Shown piece by piece: positions 17,861-26,611 of a stretch of 64,000 nt of DNA. The stretch's first letter is position 1, and each line of letters starts with the position of its first letter. The notes under the pieces are model-generated. The model was given only the letters and a program-made list of their open reading frames with translations, was not told where the DNA came from and did not search any database. A program made the translations under genes and the position numbers. Where the stretch lies: contig CAJTPO010000016.1 of assembly GCA_910578115.1 (NCBI GenBank), forward strand, positions 33,828 to 97,827. The letters run 5' to 3'. This DNA comes from an uncultured Lachnospiraceae bacterium (lineage in GTDB: Bacteria > Bacillota > Clostridia > Lachnospirales > Lachnospiraceae).

Positions 17861-18781
17861 TTAAGGCCGTATATAATGTTCATACAGATAGTCCTGCATG
17901 TTCACATATTCCTGCACCCGGTTATAATTATCCAGCACTGCCGGCAGCATCGCCTCATACCGCTCCCGCGTACACTCTTTGATCTTCTGTCTCGCCTCTT
18001 CCAAATCCGGCCCGCTCAGGAGGATCATCCCGTCCCCATTAAAAAAGTCCGTGATCCTGCGCGCACCCAGATACACCGGTATCGTCTGCGCCGCCAGACA
18101 GCTTGTCAGCCGCTCGGAAAAATAGTAATCCGATACGTCATTCTCGATGATCAGTGAAAACCGATACTGATCCAATGTCTCGTCCACGCTCTCCACATAC
18201 CTGCCGCCGTCGAACTTCCCGAATGTATCCGCCAGCGCTTCCCGTTTACACATCCTGGCCAGCTCCAGCCGGAACCTGTGCAGCTCACACATGATTTTGT
18301 CAGAAGACAGGATCGACAGATCCCTGTCTTTTGCCGCCGAAAGACCTTCCCGCATCTCCCGGTTCCAGATGCCCGCCGCAACCGGATAGAATCTCGCATT
18401 CTCAATCTCGTTTAGAATTCGATCGTCGTACGTGAAAATATATTTAAATTCCCTCTCCAGTCCTCTATGCCTGCGAAACACCTCATAGTCTTTTGGCACA
18501 ATGGTACGCGACTCCGTCAGCATCCCGTATTTTACCCGCGGCTTTCCCAGTGTCTTCGTCATCACCTCCGGCCCGTAGAAATGTGTATCCAGCCCGTAAT
18601 TATACCGGTCCCAGAAAAAATACTTCCCCTCATGCCCAAAAGGAGCATGCTGCGAGTGCCTGTTTTTAATAAAATAGGTCTCTAAAAGCTGCCCCTTCGC
18701 ATTATAGATCCGCGGCATCGTGCCGTCAATCTCATATTCTCTGGCAAACAAAAGCCGATGCCTTCCCAATTTTAATTCCAT
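17861..18781 (-). CDS. GT10-like fucosyltransferase family protein
   Basis: A 306-residue protein whose carboxy half resembles the alpha-1,3/4-fucosyltransferase (GT10) domain: the stretch YRFSLIIENDVSDYYFSERL followed by SCLAAQTIPVYLGARRI carries the expected nucleotide-sugar contacts (E-N, K/R-rich and Y-x-G). It would transfer fucose or a related 6-deoxy sugar from a GDP donor. No GDP-fucose pathway gene is present in the window. I chose the ATG at 18781, which follows the epimerase stop by one base and has AAGGAG upstream; a longer frame would run deep into that gene. Confidence in the family is moderate. Confidence 0.75.
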   Translation of the reverse strand: MELKLGRHRLLFAREYEIDGTMPRIYNAKGQLLETYFIKNRHSQHAPFGHEGKYFFWDRYNYGLDTHFYGPEVMTKTLGKPRVKYGMLTESRTIVPKDYEVFRRHRGLEREFKYIFTYDDRILNEIENARFYPVAAGIWNREMREGLSAAKDRDLSILSSDKIMCELHRFRLELARMCKREALADTFGKFDGGRYVESVDETLDQYRFSLIIENDVSDYYFSERLTSCLAAQTIPVYLGARRITDFFNGDGMILLSGPDLEEARQKIKECTRERYEAMLPAVLDNYNRVQEYVNMQDYLYEHYIRP

Positions 18782-18782
18782 A

Positions 18783-19760
18783 CTATCCCAAATACTCCTT
18801 ATACCAGTCGATGGCCAGTCCGATCCCCTTTTCAAAATCGAATTCCGGATCATACCCCAGAAGCTCCTTCGCCTTGCTGATATCCGCATTGGAATCCCGC
18901 ACATCTCCCCTGCGGGGCGGTCCGAAATTTGGCTTAACATCCTTCCCCAGCGCCTCACAGAGATGCTTATAGATATCGATCAGGAAAAGTCTGCCGCCTG
19001 CCCCGATATTGAACGCCTGTCCGGCCGCCTCACCGGAAGCCCTGCACGCCCGGAGATTGGCCTCGATCACATTGTCAATATAGGTAAAGTCTCTGGACTG
19101 CATCCCGTCCCCGTTGATCGTGGGCACTTCCCCGTGCAGCAGCTGCCTGATAAATTTCGGGATTACCGCCGCATACATGCCGTCAGGATCCTGCCTGCGC
19201 CCGAACACATTAAAGTACCGCAGGCCATAAGTATCCAGACCATACAATTCCTTATACAGACGCCCATACTCTTCATCCACCTTCTTGGTCAATGCATAGG
19301 GAGACAGCACCTTCCCTTCTCCCCCTTCCTTCTTGGGCAGTTCCGTTGAATCGCCGTAGACCGAAGAACTGGAGGCATACACAAACTTTTTCACGCCGCA
19401 TACTCTGGCCGCTTCCATCATATTCAGCGTTCCCCGTATGTTAATTTCCTCATACAAAAGCGGCATCTCAATGCTGCGCGGCACGCTGCCCCAGGCCGCC
19501 TGGTTAAGCACATAGTCCACGCCTTCCATCGCTTTCTTACAGGTATCCAGATCCCGGATATCCCCCTTTATAAAAGTAAAACGCTCATTCCCTGTCAGCG
19601 GTTCAATATTCTCATATTTACCTGTCGACAAATCGTCCAGACAGCGCACCGTATAGCCCATATCGATCAGCGCCTCACAGAGATTGGAACCGATAAAGCC
19701 GGCGCCGCCGCCTACCAGGAACACACTGTTTTCATCAAACGTAATATCACGATAACCCAT
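18783..19760 (-). CDS. wbpP: UDP-GlcNAc/GlcNAcA 4-epimerase, WbpP/TviC-like
   Basis: A 325-residue extended short-chain dehydrogenase. The NAD loop GGGAGFIG is at 17-24 and the catalytic Tyr-x3-Lys is Y155-K159 (SPYALTKK). The motif NQAAWGSVPRSI (86-97) is the feature I associate with WbpP/TviC, which epimerise UDP-N-acetyl sugars rather than plain UDP-glucose. Together with the UDP-sugar 6-dehydrogenase at 21227 it would yield UDP-GalNAcA (or interconvert GlcNAc and GalNAc forms). It is coupled to the GT10-like gene. A UDP-glucose 4-epimerase role is the main alternative. Confidence 0.85.
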   Translation of the reverse strand: MGYRDITFDENSVFLVGGGAGFIGSNLCEALIDMGYTVRCLDDLSTGKYENIEPLTGNERFTFIKGDIRDLDTCKKAMEGVDYVLNQAAWGSVPRSIEMPLLYEEINIRGTLNMMEAARVCGVKKFVYASSSSVYGDSTELPKKEGGEGKVLSPYALTKKVDEEYGRLYKELYGLDTYGLRYFNVFGRRQDPDGMYAAVIPKFIRQLLHGEVPTINGDGMQSRDFTYIDNVIEANLRACRASGEAAGQAFNIGAGGRLFLIDIYKHLCEALGKDVKPNFGPPRRGDVRDSNADISKAKELLGYDPEFDFEKGIGLAIDWYKEYLG

Positions 19761-19795
19761 TTTTTACCTCCGTTCCGAAGCGAATTTATTCAACC

Positions 19796-21217
19796 TTACC
19801 CTCTTTTCTTTCTAAACATCCACATTCCCATATCATCCCGCAGCCATTCTCTGATCAGCAGAAATCCCGCCGTATAGAAAAAGGAAAATCCATAGATCAT
19901 ATAACGCGAAAGGCACATGATCGTCAGCGACGTAGCGCAGACATTCGCCACAATAAACAGGATCGCAATCCCCATAGCGCAGGCGGCGTCACTTTTTCCA
20001 AGGCGTTTTGTCTGCCAGAGCGCAAGCCCCGCCGCACCCACATAGAACAGAAGCGCCACCCAGTTGATCAGCGGATGCACCACCGCCACACTCCGGATAA
20101 ATCCATAAGTGCACAGCAGAATATAATCATAAAGCCATTGTCCAAAACATGCCGGCAGCAGCTTCTTAAGCATCCTGCCCGCCATCTCATCCGACATACG
20201 GCTCTGCTGGTAGTAATCAACCTTACCCAGCCCAAAATAATATACCGACAGATCAGACTCCAACACCTGGAATTTCAACAGATCATGATATGCTTCCAGA
20301 TGCTCGGCCCGCTCCCTGAAAGTATTACCGCCATATTTATAATTCGCTCCAAGCGCATCCGCCTCCTCATAAAAGCGCTCAAAAAACTCCCGCTCCAGAC
20401 TGCCGTCTTCAAATACACTGCCGTCCTCCCTGTCACAGGCATAGATCACGTTGGTCAGCGTGTTGACCTGACCATAGGTGTTTCCCATAAAATATCCCGT
20501 AACCGCATAATTATACACATGCACCGTCAGACTGCGCAGACCAAACACCAGGATCACTGCAATGACCGGATATACCAACCGCCAGCTCCGTCCTGCTGTC
20601 TTTCCCGATGACAGCATCTGTACTGCATTCCGCACAAACATCACTACCATCCACACCAGGATCGTCGTCATCATCTGCCCTCTGGTCATCGACAGCAGAA
20701 ATGCAAACATCAGGCTATATACGCTGTCTCTTCGTCTGTGCTCGAACAACATCCGCAGCAGAAAATACAGAAAAAACTGAAACAGCGGAATACACAGCGC
20801 CTCGCTCATCACCGAATTTTCCAGAAAAATATGCAGCGCCGACACATATCTCGTCATCAAATGCGGCACTATCTGCAGCAGGACTACGATCATCTCCTCC
20901 CAAAAATGAAGTCCATAATGCTCCCTTATATATTCGGAAAGCACCCAGATCCCCACTGCCGTCAATATATTCTGCGCTGCAGCCACCACGATCAGATACC
21001 CATCACCGGCCACACTCCGGAAAAAAGCAAGAAACAGAGGATAGAGCGGTTCCCTGTGTATATGCATGGCAATATACTGCTCGGAATCATTATAGACTCC
21101 GACGCCCCAGGCCCAAAGCATTCCCAGGAAAAATAACAGCAGGCCTCCCAAAATACACCATGATCCGATCCGTCTCTTCTTCAAGTTAATATCCATTCCT
21201 TTCGTTTCGCTCAACAC
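19796..21217 (-). CDS. Polytopic membrane protein, possible GT-C glycosyltransferase
   Basis: A 473-residue protein with about ten hydrophobic segments and one large outside loop near residues 225-320. An acidic pair lies in the first outer loop (YNDSEQYIAMHIHREPLYPL, about 38-57), which is how lipid-linked-sugar transferases of the GT-C type often begin. I do not recognise a named family. It sits between the WbpP-like and WbpO-like genes, so a role in adding or moving a lipid-linked sugar of this glycan is likely. Confidence 0.75.
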   Translation of the reverse strand: MLSETKGMDINLKKRRIGSWCILGGLLLFFLGMLWAWGVGVYNDSEQYIAMHIHREPLYPLFLAFFRSVAGDGYLIVVAAAQNILTAVGIWVLSEYIREHYGLHFWEEMIVVLLQIVPHLMTRYVSALHIFLENSVMSEALCIPLFQFFLYFLLRMLFEHRRRDSVYSLMFAFLLSMTRGQMMTTILVWMVVMFVRNAVQMLSSGKTAGRSWRLVYPVIAVILVFGLRSLTVHVYNYAVTGYFMGNTYGQVNTLTNVIYACDREDGSVFEDGSLEREFFERFYEEADALGANYKYGGNTFRERAEHLEAYHDLLKFQVLESDLSVYYFGLGKVDYYQQSRMSDEMAGRMLKKLLPACFGQWLYDYILLCTYGFIRSVAVVHPLINWVALLFYVGAAGLALWQTKRLGKSDAACAMGIAILFIVANVCATSLTIMCLSRYMIYGFSFFYTAGFLLIREWLRDDMGMWMFRKKRG

Positions 21218-21226
21218 ACAAAACGC

Positions 21227-22543
21227 TTACAATCTCCAGTACAGATAATCTTCTGTCAGATAATCCTGCCTGTCAAGCAGTCCCTTAATATCCAATAATA
21301 CTTTCCGCCGGTGCGCAGCATGATAGAATGCGTCTATCTGAGGCCGTCCCAGTTTCAGGAATTCGTCGTGAGCCACCGCTATAACCACGGCATCCATATC
21401 GCGAACATCCTCCATTGTCTGGAAAGAGATGCCATACAGACGCTTTGCCTCCTCCGCATCCGCTGCCGGATCAACCACAACGGGAACTATGCCAAACTCT
21501 CCCAGCTCCTTATAGATATCGATCACCTTTGTATTTCTCGTATCCGGGCAGTTCTCCTTAAAGGTAAACCCTAAGATCGCCACCCGTGCATGCCTGACCG
21601 GAATGCTCACTTTGATCAGACTCTTTACCAGGCTCTCCGCCACATATTTACCCATGTCGTCATTGATACGGCGTCCTGACAATATGATCTTGGAATGGTA
21701 GCCCAGTTCCTCCGCCTTATAAGTCAGGTAATAAGGATCTACCCCGATACAGTGTCCTCCCACAAGTCCGGGCATAAATTTCAGGAAATTCCATTTGGTG
21801 CCTGCAGCCTCCAGCACCGCCTTCGTATCGATGCCCATCTTATGGAAGATCATGGAAAGCTCGTTCATAAAGGCAATATTGATATCCCGCTGGCTGTTCT
21901 CGATCACCTTAGCCGCCTCCGCCACCTTAATGGACTCTGCGCGGTACACACCGGCCTCCACTACCAGCTCGTATACTTTAGCCACCGTATCCAGCGTCTC
22001 TTCATCCATACCGGATACGATCTTCGTGATCGTCTCCAGCCTGTGCACCTTATCACCGGGATTGATGCGCTCCGGAGAATAACCGATCCTGAAATCAACT
22101 CCACAGGTAAGTCCCGATTCCTTCTCCAGAATCGGAACACAGATTTCCTCCGTCACACCCGGATAAACCGTAGACTCAAACACGACAACAGAACCCTTCG
22201 TCAGATTCTGTCCCAGAATCCGGCTTGCTCCTTCCACCGGTGTCAGATCCGGCGTATGGTCGCGGTTGACCGGAGTAGGCACTGCCACGATATGGAATTT
22301 CGCTTCCCGCAGCTTCTGCGCATCCGCCGTGAATTCCACCGTCGTACCTTTGATCACTTCGTCACCCACCTCGTTGGTCGGATCGATACCGTCCTTATAC
22401 ATCTGGATCTTCTTCTCATTCAGATCAAACCCGATCACTTTGATCTTCCTTGCAAAGGCTACCGCAATCGGCATCCCCACATACCCCAGTCCTATCAGGG
22501 AAAGTTTCTCTTCCCCCTTTACTATCTTCTCATACAGGCTCAT
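21227..22543 (-). CDS. wbpO: Nucleotide-sugar 6-dehydrogenase, WbpO/TviB-like
   Basis: A 438-residue UDP-sugar dehydrogenase that oxidises C6 to a carboxylate in two NAD-dependent steps. The NAD site GLGYVG is at 18-23, and the nucleophile Cys265 lies in GGHCIGVDPYYLT (262-274). The amino end and the VFESTVYPGVTEE segment (121-133) match the branch acting on UDP-GlcNAc/GalNAc (WbpO, TviB) better than UDP-glucose enzymes. With the epimerase at 18783 it gives UDP-GalNAcA, a common acidic sugar of surface polymers. Its carboxylate could be a later target for amidation or aminoacylation. Confidence 0.88.
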   Translation of the reverse strand: MSLYEKIVKGEEKLSLIGLGYVGMPIAVAFARKIKVIGFDLNEKKIQMYKDGIDPTNEVGDEVIKGTTVEFTADAQKLREAKFHIVAVPTPVNRDHTPDLTPVEGASRILGQNLTKGSVVVFESTVYPGVTEEICVPILEKESGLTCGVDFRIGYSPERINPGDKVHRLETITKIVSGMDEETLDTVAKVYELVVEAGVYRAESIKVAEAAKVIENSQRDINIAFMNELSMIFHKMGIDTKAVLEAAGTKWNFLKFMPGLVGGHCIGVDPYYLTYKAEELGYHSKIILSGRRINDDMGKYVAESLVKSLIKVSIPVRHARVAILGFTFKENCPDTRNTKVIDIYKELGEFGIVPVVVDPAADAEEAKRLYGISFQTMEDVRDMDAVVIAVAHDEFLKLGRPQIDAFYHAAHRRKVLLDIKGLLDRQDYLTEDYLYWRL

Positions 22544-22648
22544 TCTTATACCACTCCTTTTCCATATTCTCTATCGTATCCGGAGAAAGGGCCCGGAAGA
22601 AGTCCACCTCGAACCACTTTCCTGCCCGCACTCCTGCTGCATTCCCGC

Positions 22649-23734
22649 TCACTCTCCCAGGATTTGGCCCACCTCGTCCATATACTCTCCGGTTACCAGT
22701 CTCCTGTCAAATTCCTTCTCCATCTTCTCCCGTCCTCTGCGGCCCATGGCCGCGCGCTCCTCCACAGACAATGCAAGAAACTTCTCCATCGCCCGGATCA
22801 GCTCCTGCCCGTGCCCCGGCGTAAACCCGAATCCGGTCCGGCCTTCCTCGAACGCTTCCAGACAACCGCTGATATTGGATGCTATCACCGGTCTGCCCGT
22901 AGCCGCTCCCTCGATCAGCGCATTGGACATCCCCTCATGAAAAGAAGCAACCACGATCGCACTGGCCGCCGCCAGGTACGGATGCACCTCCGTGTGAAAT
23001 CCGATCTGCCGTACCACACCCTGCTGCTCCAGTGCATTCAACAGGTCCTGATAGTCCTCGTCACAGTACCCCAGGATATCGAAGAAGACACGATCGCTAT
23101 GTAACGCCTTCGCCGCCTCGATATATTCCAAAATTCCCCGTTCCTTCATCACTCTGCCCACGAAGAGAAAATGCGTCTCCTCTCCGGCCGGATATTCCTC
23201 ATAGTGATGCCGCTCCAGATTTACACCGGATCCCATCACCATACGTGTTCTGCCTGCCGTAATGCCATACCCCTGGAAAATACTGCGATTTTCCTCATTC
23301 TGAAAGAAAACGCACTTCGCCTTCCTCATACCCGTCCGGTACAACGTGATCACCAGCCGCAGGAAGACCCCTTTCCGGTCAAAAGCGCCGCCCAGACCCG
23401 TTATCGTTGTAATATAGGGAATCCTTCGCATCCCGGCCGCCAGCCCGCCGTAGATATTCGGTTTGATCGTATAGGTCACCACCAGATCCGGCTTGATCTC
23501 GCGCATCATCCGGCTGTACGTACGATACAATTTCAGATCTTCCAGCGGATTCACTCCTCTGCGGTTGATCGCCGTCTTAATAATCCGGCATCCCTCCGCC
23601 GCCAGTTCCTTCTCTTTCACATCATCCGGCATACTCACATAGACCTGATACTTCGCCAGCAACGCCTGCACGAATTCGTTCCGAAAATCATACAATCCTC
23701 CGGAAGAGTTGATTAAAATCAATACTTTTTTCAT
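22649..23734 (-). CDS. Glycosyltransferase family 4, PglA/WbpH-like
   Basis: A 361-residue GT-B enzyme. The opening SSGGLYDFRNEFVQALLAKY (9-28) and the inner segments TYTIKPNIYGG and TTITGLGGAFDRKG are those of enzymes that add the second sugar to undecaprenyl-PP-linked diNAcBac-like residues (PglA type). The donor motif ASFHEGMSNALIEGAATG is intact. It starts at the base where the ATP-grasp gene ends, so they are coupled. By analogy it should add a GalNAc or GalNAcA to the sugar primed by the transferase at 25698. Confidence 0.87.
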   Translation of the reverse strand: MKKVLILINSSGGLYDFRNEFVQALLAKYQVYVSMPDDVKEKELAAEGCRIIKTAINRRGVNPLEDLKLYRTYSRMMREIKPDLVVTYTIKPNIYGGLAAGMRRIPYITTITGLGGAFDRKGVFLRLVITLYRTGMRKAKCVFFQNEENRSIFQGYGITAGRTRMVMGSGVNLERHHYEEYPAGEETHFLFVGRVMKERGILEYIEAAKALHSDRVFFDILGYCDEDYQDLLNALEQQGVVRQIGFHTEVHPYLAAASAIVVASFHEGMSNALIEGAATGRPVIASNISGCLEAFEEGRTGFGFTPGHGQELIRAMEKFLALSVEERAAMGRRGREKMEKEFDRRLVTGEYMDEVGQILGE

Positions 23735-24717
23735 CAGGGCACAATCTCCACTCCGTTCATATCACGAACCGCAATCTCATTATACTTCATCATACATATA
23801 TTTTCCGCATAATTTCCGATATCCACCTCATTCTCCTGCCCCGCCAGATTACGGATCACCGCCGCAGGCATATTCACGCCGCAGGCGTAGGCATGAGGAT
23901 AACCGCCGCCAAACCGCGGATTCACCTCGGAAATATAGAAACATCCGTCTATCTCAAAAATATCAATATCGATCATGCCGCGGAATCCACATTCTTCCAC
24001 GAAATTTCGAATCATGGTAAATAACTTTTCATTTTTAATGGAAACGGATTTGTCCGTCTCTCCCGCCCGCATCTTAATCTTCTTTTTGACAAAGATGGAA
24101 GTGCACCTGCCGCTTATCATATCGATGTACACATCCGCTCCGTACTCCTGTCCGTCCATGTACTCCTGGATCATCAGATCGTCATCCAGCGTAAACAGAA
24201 GATCCGTCTCTTCCCTGCTGTTCACCTTGTTGATATTGATGCTGGCGCTTCCCCTGACCGGCTTGATGAAAACCGGATACGAAATCTCCCCTTCTTCAAC
24301 CGCCCTGTAGAAAGCTTCCTTATCTACAAAACATCTGCCCGTCGGGATCTGCATCCGGCACAGCATCTGGTACATCCGAAACTTGTCCAGGCAGGTTTCC
24401 GTCAGTTCATAGTCCGATACGATCGGCACCGTGCCGACTGCCAGAAATCTCTCCCTCTCCTTCGCCAGAAGACTCAGTTCCGGATCGATCAGTGAAAATA
24501 CACCGTCTATCTGCTCCTCTCTGCAGATTTCCAGAATGCGGTCCAGATACCCAGGAGCCGTGATCCGCGGCACCAGATAGAACCGGTCCGCATCATAGAC
24601 CGCAGGAGCCAGATTGCTGCAGTCCGTTGCCACAACCTTTCCTTCCGCTCCCACTTCTTTCTTGAAATACTGTACCACCTTATTTCTCGTTCCGGCACTC
24701 AATATCAATAGATTCAT
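23734..24717 (-). CDS. ATP-grasp ligase (carbamoyl-phosphate-synthase-like)
   Basis: A 327-residue ATP-grasp protein. It begins with a nucleotide-binding-like domain (MNLLILSAGTRNKVVQYF), followed by ATP-grasp elements: GRCFVDKEAFYRAVEEG, the FIKPVRGSASIN stretch with the ATP-contacting Lys, and the late metal motif DIDIFEIDGCFYISEVNPR. Such proteins join a carboxylate to an amine or thiol through an acyl-phosphate. I start at 24717, which fits the family start; an ATG at 24729 is the alternative. It lies next to the PLP enzyme and PglA-like transferase, so it may couple an amino acid to an uronic-acid carboxylate or to an amino sugar. The substrate is unknown. Confidence 0.85.
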   Translation of the reverse strand: MNLLILSAGTRNKVVQYFKKEVGAEGKVVATDCSNLAPAVYDADRFYLVPRITAPGYLDRILEICREEQIDGVFSLIDPELSLLAKERERFLAVGTVPIVSDYELTETCLDKFRMYQMLCRMQIPTGRCFVDKEAFYRAVEEGEISYPVFIKPVRGSASININKVNSREETDLLFTLDDDLMIQEYMDGQEYGADVYIDMISGRCTSIFVKKKIKMRAGETDKSVSIKNEKLFTMIRNFVEECGFRGMIDIDIFEIDGCFYISEVNPRFGGGYPHAYACGVNMPAAVIRNLAGQENEVDIGNYAENICMMKYNEIAVRDMNGVEIVP

Positions 24718-24754
24718 AACCAGATTCATTCCTTTCCTTCAAGGTTCTGCCATC

Positions 24755-25720
24755 TCATCCGTCTAACCTGCTTTCCTCCAGTCTGTCGAAGAAGATCGGG
24801 CAGCCTCCCGTATGAATAAATAAAATATTCCGGCCGCTTATCTTATTTTCCTGCAGATAGGCCAGCATGCCGTGAAACGCTTTCCCGACATAGGTAGTAT
24901 CCATCGGAATCCCTTCCCGCTGCATCACGAAATCAATGGTTTCCGCAATCTCTTCCGTATAACTTCCATAGCCGCCGCTTCTGTAAGCGTCCGTAAAGAC
25001 AAGCTGCTCCTCCTGATACAGCTGGGCAAAGCGTTCGCCCAGATACGTCCGGATACTGTCCTCTACAACGCTGCGGCCTCTCTGCGCTTCTCTGGCAATG
25101 CTGATTCCCACGATCTTCCTCTCCTGCTCTCCGGAAAGCAGCTGTCCGCACACCAGTCCGGCCTGCGTCGCACCCGTGCCGGACGCATGGAAAATATAGT
25201 CAAAGTGTACGGAATGCTCCCGCTCATACGCCTCGATCTCCCGGTACCCCTTCACATAAGCTTCCACTCCCGGATTCCCGTGACCGCCGCCCTCTATAAA
25301 GTAAGGCCGCTTTCCCTGCTCCCGATATGCCTGCTTCCTGTTCTCTATGGTCCCGGCCACTGCAGATACGGGGCATGTCTCGATCACCGCGCCAGACTTC
25401 TGCACCAGTCTGGTATTATTGTGCACCATCCCGTTCTCCTGCGGTGAGATAATGTGGCATCCCAGCCCCATGGACGCCGCCATGTTGGCAATGATCCGGC
25501 AGTGGTTGGAGCTGTTGCTGCCATACGTCATCACAATATCGGTATCCGTTTTCATAATCTCACGATAAAATTCCGCCGCTTTCCTGGCTTTGTTGCCGCC
25601 AAAACTGAAAGGAATCATATCATCCCTTTTCATAAAAAGGCGATTTGGCCCGTAGCTGTCTGACAGCTCCTGTACGCAGGTTCTCTCCAGTTCTCTCTCA
25701 AATAATGGTATCCGCCTCAC
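24755..25720 (-). CDS. PLP-dependent D-cysteine desulfhydrase/ACC deaminase-like enzyme
   Basis: A 321-residue fold-type II PLP enzyme. The expected PLP Lys is in SFGGNKARKAAEF, the substrate loop is YGSNSSNHCRIIANMAA, and the end has HTGGCPIFFD. Family members handle D-cysteine, ACC or related amino acids by elimination or deamination. The most likely start is GTG at 25720, with GGAGG five bases upstream; it overlaps the sugar transferase gene by 23 bases. Placed between a glycan-priming enzyme and an ATP-grasp ligase, it may supply or tailor an amino acid for the glycan. That is an inference from position only. Confidence 0.82.
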   Translation of the reverse strand: MRRIPLFERELERTCVQELSDSYGPNRLFMKRDDMIPFSFGGNKARKAAEFYREIMKTDTDIVMTYGSNSSNHCRIIANMAASMGLGCHIISPQENGMVHNNTRLVQKSGAVIETCPVSAVAGTIENRKQAYREQGKRPYFIEGGGHGNPGVEAYVKGYREIEAYEREHSVHFDYIFHASGTGATQAGLVCGQLLSGEQERKIVGISIAREAQRGRSVVEDSIRTYLGERFAQLYQEEQLVFTDAYRSGGYGSYTEEIAETIDFVMQREGIPMDTTYVGKAFHGMLAYLQENKISGRNILFIHTGGCPIFFDRLEESRLDG

Positions 25721-26342
25721 ACTGCCCTCCACACTTCTTACGGTAAACGTCAAAATCTTCCACCGTCTGCTCACTGCCGGACAAAGTCCCCGATCGCTTC
25801 AATACCTTTCCCACAGTCATCAGAATGATCCTGACGTCCATCCCGAAACTGCAGTGTTCCACATATTCCAGATCATAGGCAAATCTGTCCTCCCATCCCA
25901 GCGCATTTCTGCCGTTCACCTGTGCCAGTCCGGTAAGACCCGGCCGCACATCATGCCGGTGCATCTCCTCATCCGTATACCAGGGCAGATAGCGCACCAG
26001 CAGGGGGCGGGGTCCAATAATGCTCATATCCCCTTTTAAAATATTCAGCAGTTCCGGCAGTTCATCCAGACTGGTGGAACGCAGCAGCCTGCCAAATTTC
26101 GTAAGCCGCTTCTCATCCGGAAGAAGCTCACCCTTTTCATCCCTCTTATCTGTCATCGTGCGAAACTTACACAATGTGAAAATCTTCCCTTGCCTCCCCG
26201 GCCGTTCCTGTTTAAAGAAAATGGGGCTTCCCAGTTTCACCCGCACCAGAATGCAGAGTACAAGCAGGATCGGGCTGAGCACAATCAGTGCACACAGCGA
26301 TAACAGAAAGTCCAGGCACCGCTTTATATAGTTTTTGTACAT
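25698..26342 (-). CDS. Undecaprenyl-phosphate sugar-1-P transferase, PglC-like
   Basis: A 214-residue small bacterial sugar transferase. It has one amino-terminal re-entrant hydrophobic helix (residues 8-32) and the soluble core with FFKQERPGRQG, KFRTMT, the Arg-rich TKFGRLLRSTSLDELPELLNI region (the Asp-Glu of this motif is catalytic in PglC), and IGPRPLL. It moves phospho-sugar from a UDP-sugar to undecaprenyl phosphate and so starts the repeat unit. The ATG at 26342 is chosen because AGGAATGGGGG precedes it. PglE- and PglF-like genes upstream point to a UDP-4-amino- or 4-acylamino-4,6-dideoxy-HexNAc as substrate. Confidence 0.9.
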   Translation of the reverse strand: MYKNYIKRCLDFLLSLCALIVLSPILLVLCILVRVKLGSPIFFKQERPGRQGKIFTLCKFRTMTDKRDEKGELLPDEKRLTKFGRLLRSTSLDELPELLNILKGDMSIIGPRPLLVRYLPWYTDEEMHRHDVRPGLTGLAQVNGRNALGWEDRFAYDLEYVEHCSFGMDVRIILMTVGKVLKRSGTLSGSEQTVEDFDVYRKKCGGQCEADTII

Positions 26343-26360
26343 ATATACCCCCATTCCTGC

Positions 26361-26609
26361 TCAGCCTGAGAATCTGGTATCCCGGTACAGAGCATAGAAA
26401 TCCGTCTCCATATTATCCGCATACTTCGCATAAAATGCCCGGGCATCATCCAACGCCCTGTTATAAACCCTGTCTCCCAGAATCTCCTGGAAAAAATCCA
26501 GCACGCTGCCGGTTCCGATAATCCCCAGCTCCAGGTCATACTCCTCTTTAAAGAAATGCGCGATCTCGTCACATACCTGACGTTTCTCCTTCTCGTCAAA
26601 CAACTCCAT
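26361..26609 (-). CDS. DUF2164-family small protein
   Basis: An 82-residue soluble, acidic protein. The pattern IAHFFKEEYDLELG, then VLDFFQEILGDRVYNRALDDA, is the DUF2164 pattern I recognise. Function is unknown for the family; members are scattered in many bacteria as single genes. Here it is tucked between the sugar transferase (18 bases after it) and the PglE-like transaminase (3 bases before it), which makes it part of the operon. It might act as a small partner of one of these enzymes, but nothing in the sequence shows that. Confidence 0.75.
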   Translation of the reverse strand: MELFDEKEKRQVCDEIAHFFKEEYDLELGIIGTGSVLDFFQEILGDRVYNRALDDARAFYAKYADNMETDFYALYRDTRFSG

Positions 26610-26611
26610 AC

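Noticed and set aside
21695..23104. Rightward frame of 469 codons
   Set aside because: Antisense shadow across the dehydrogenase and PglA-like genes; no motif and no ribosome site.
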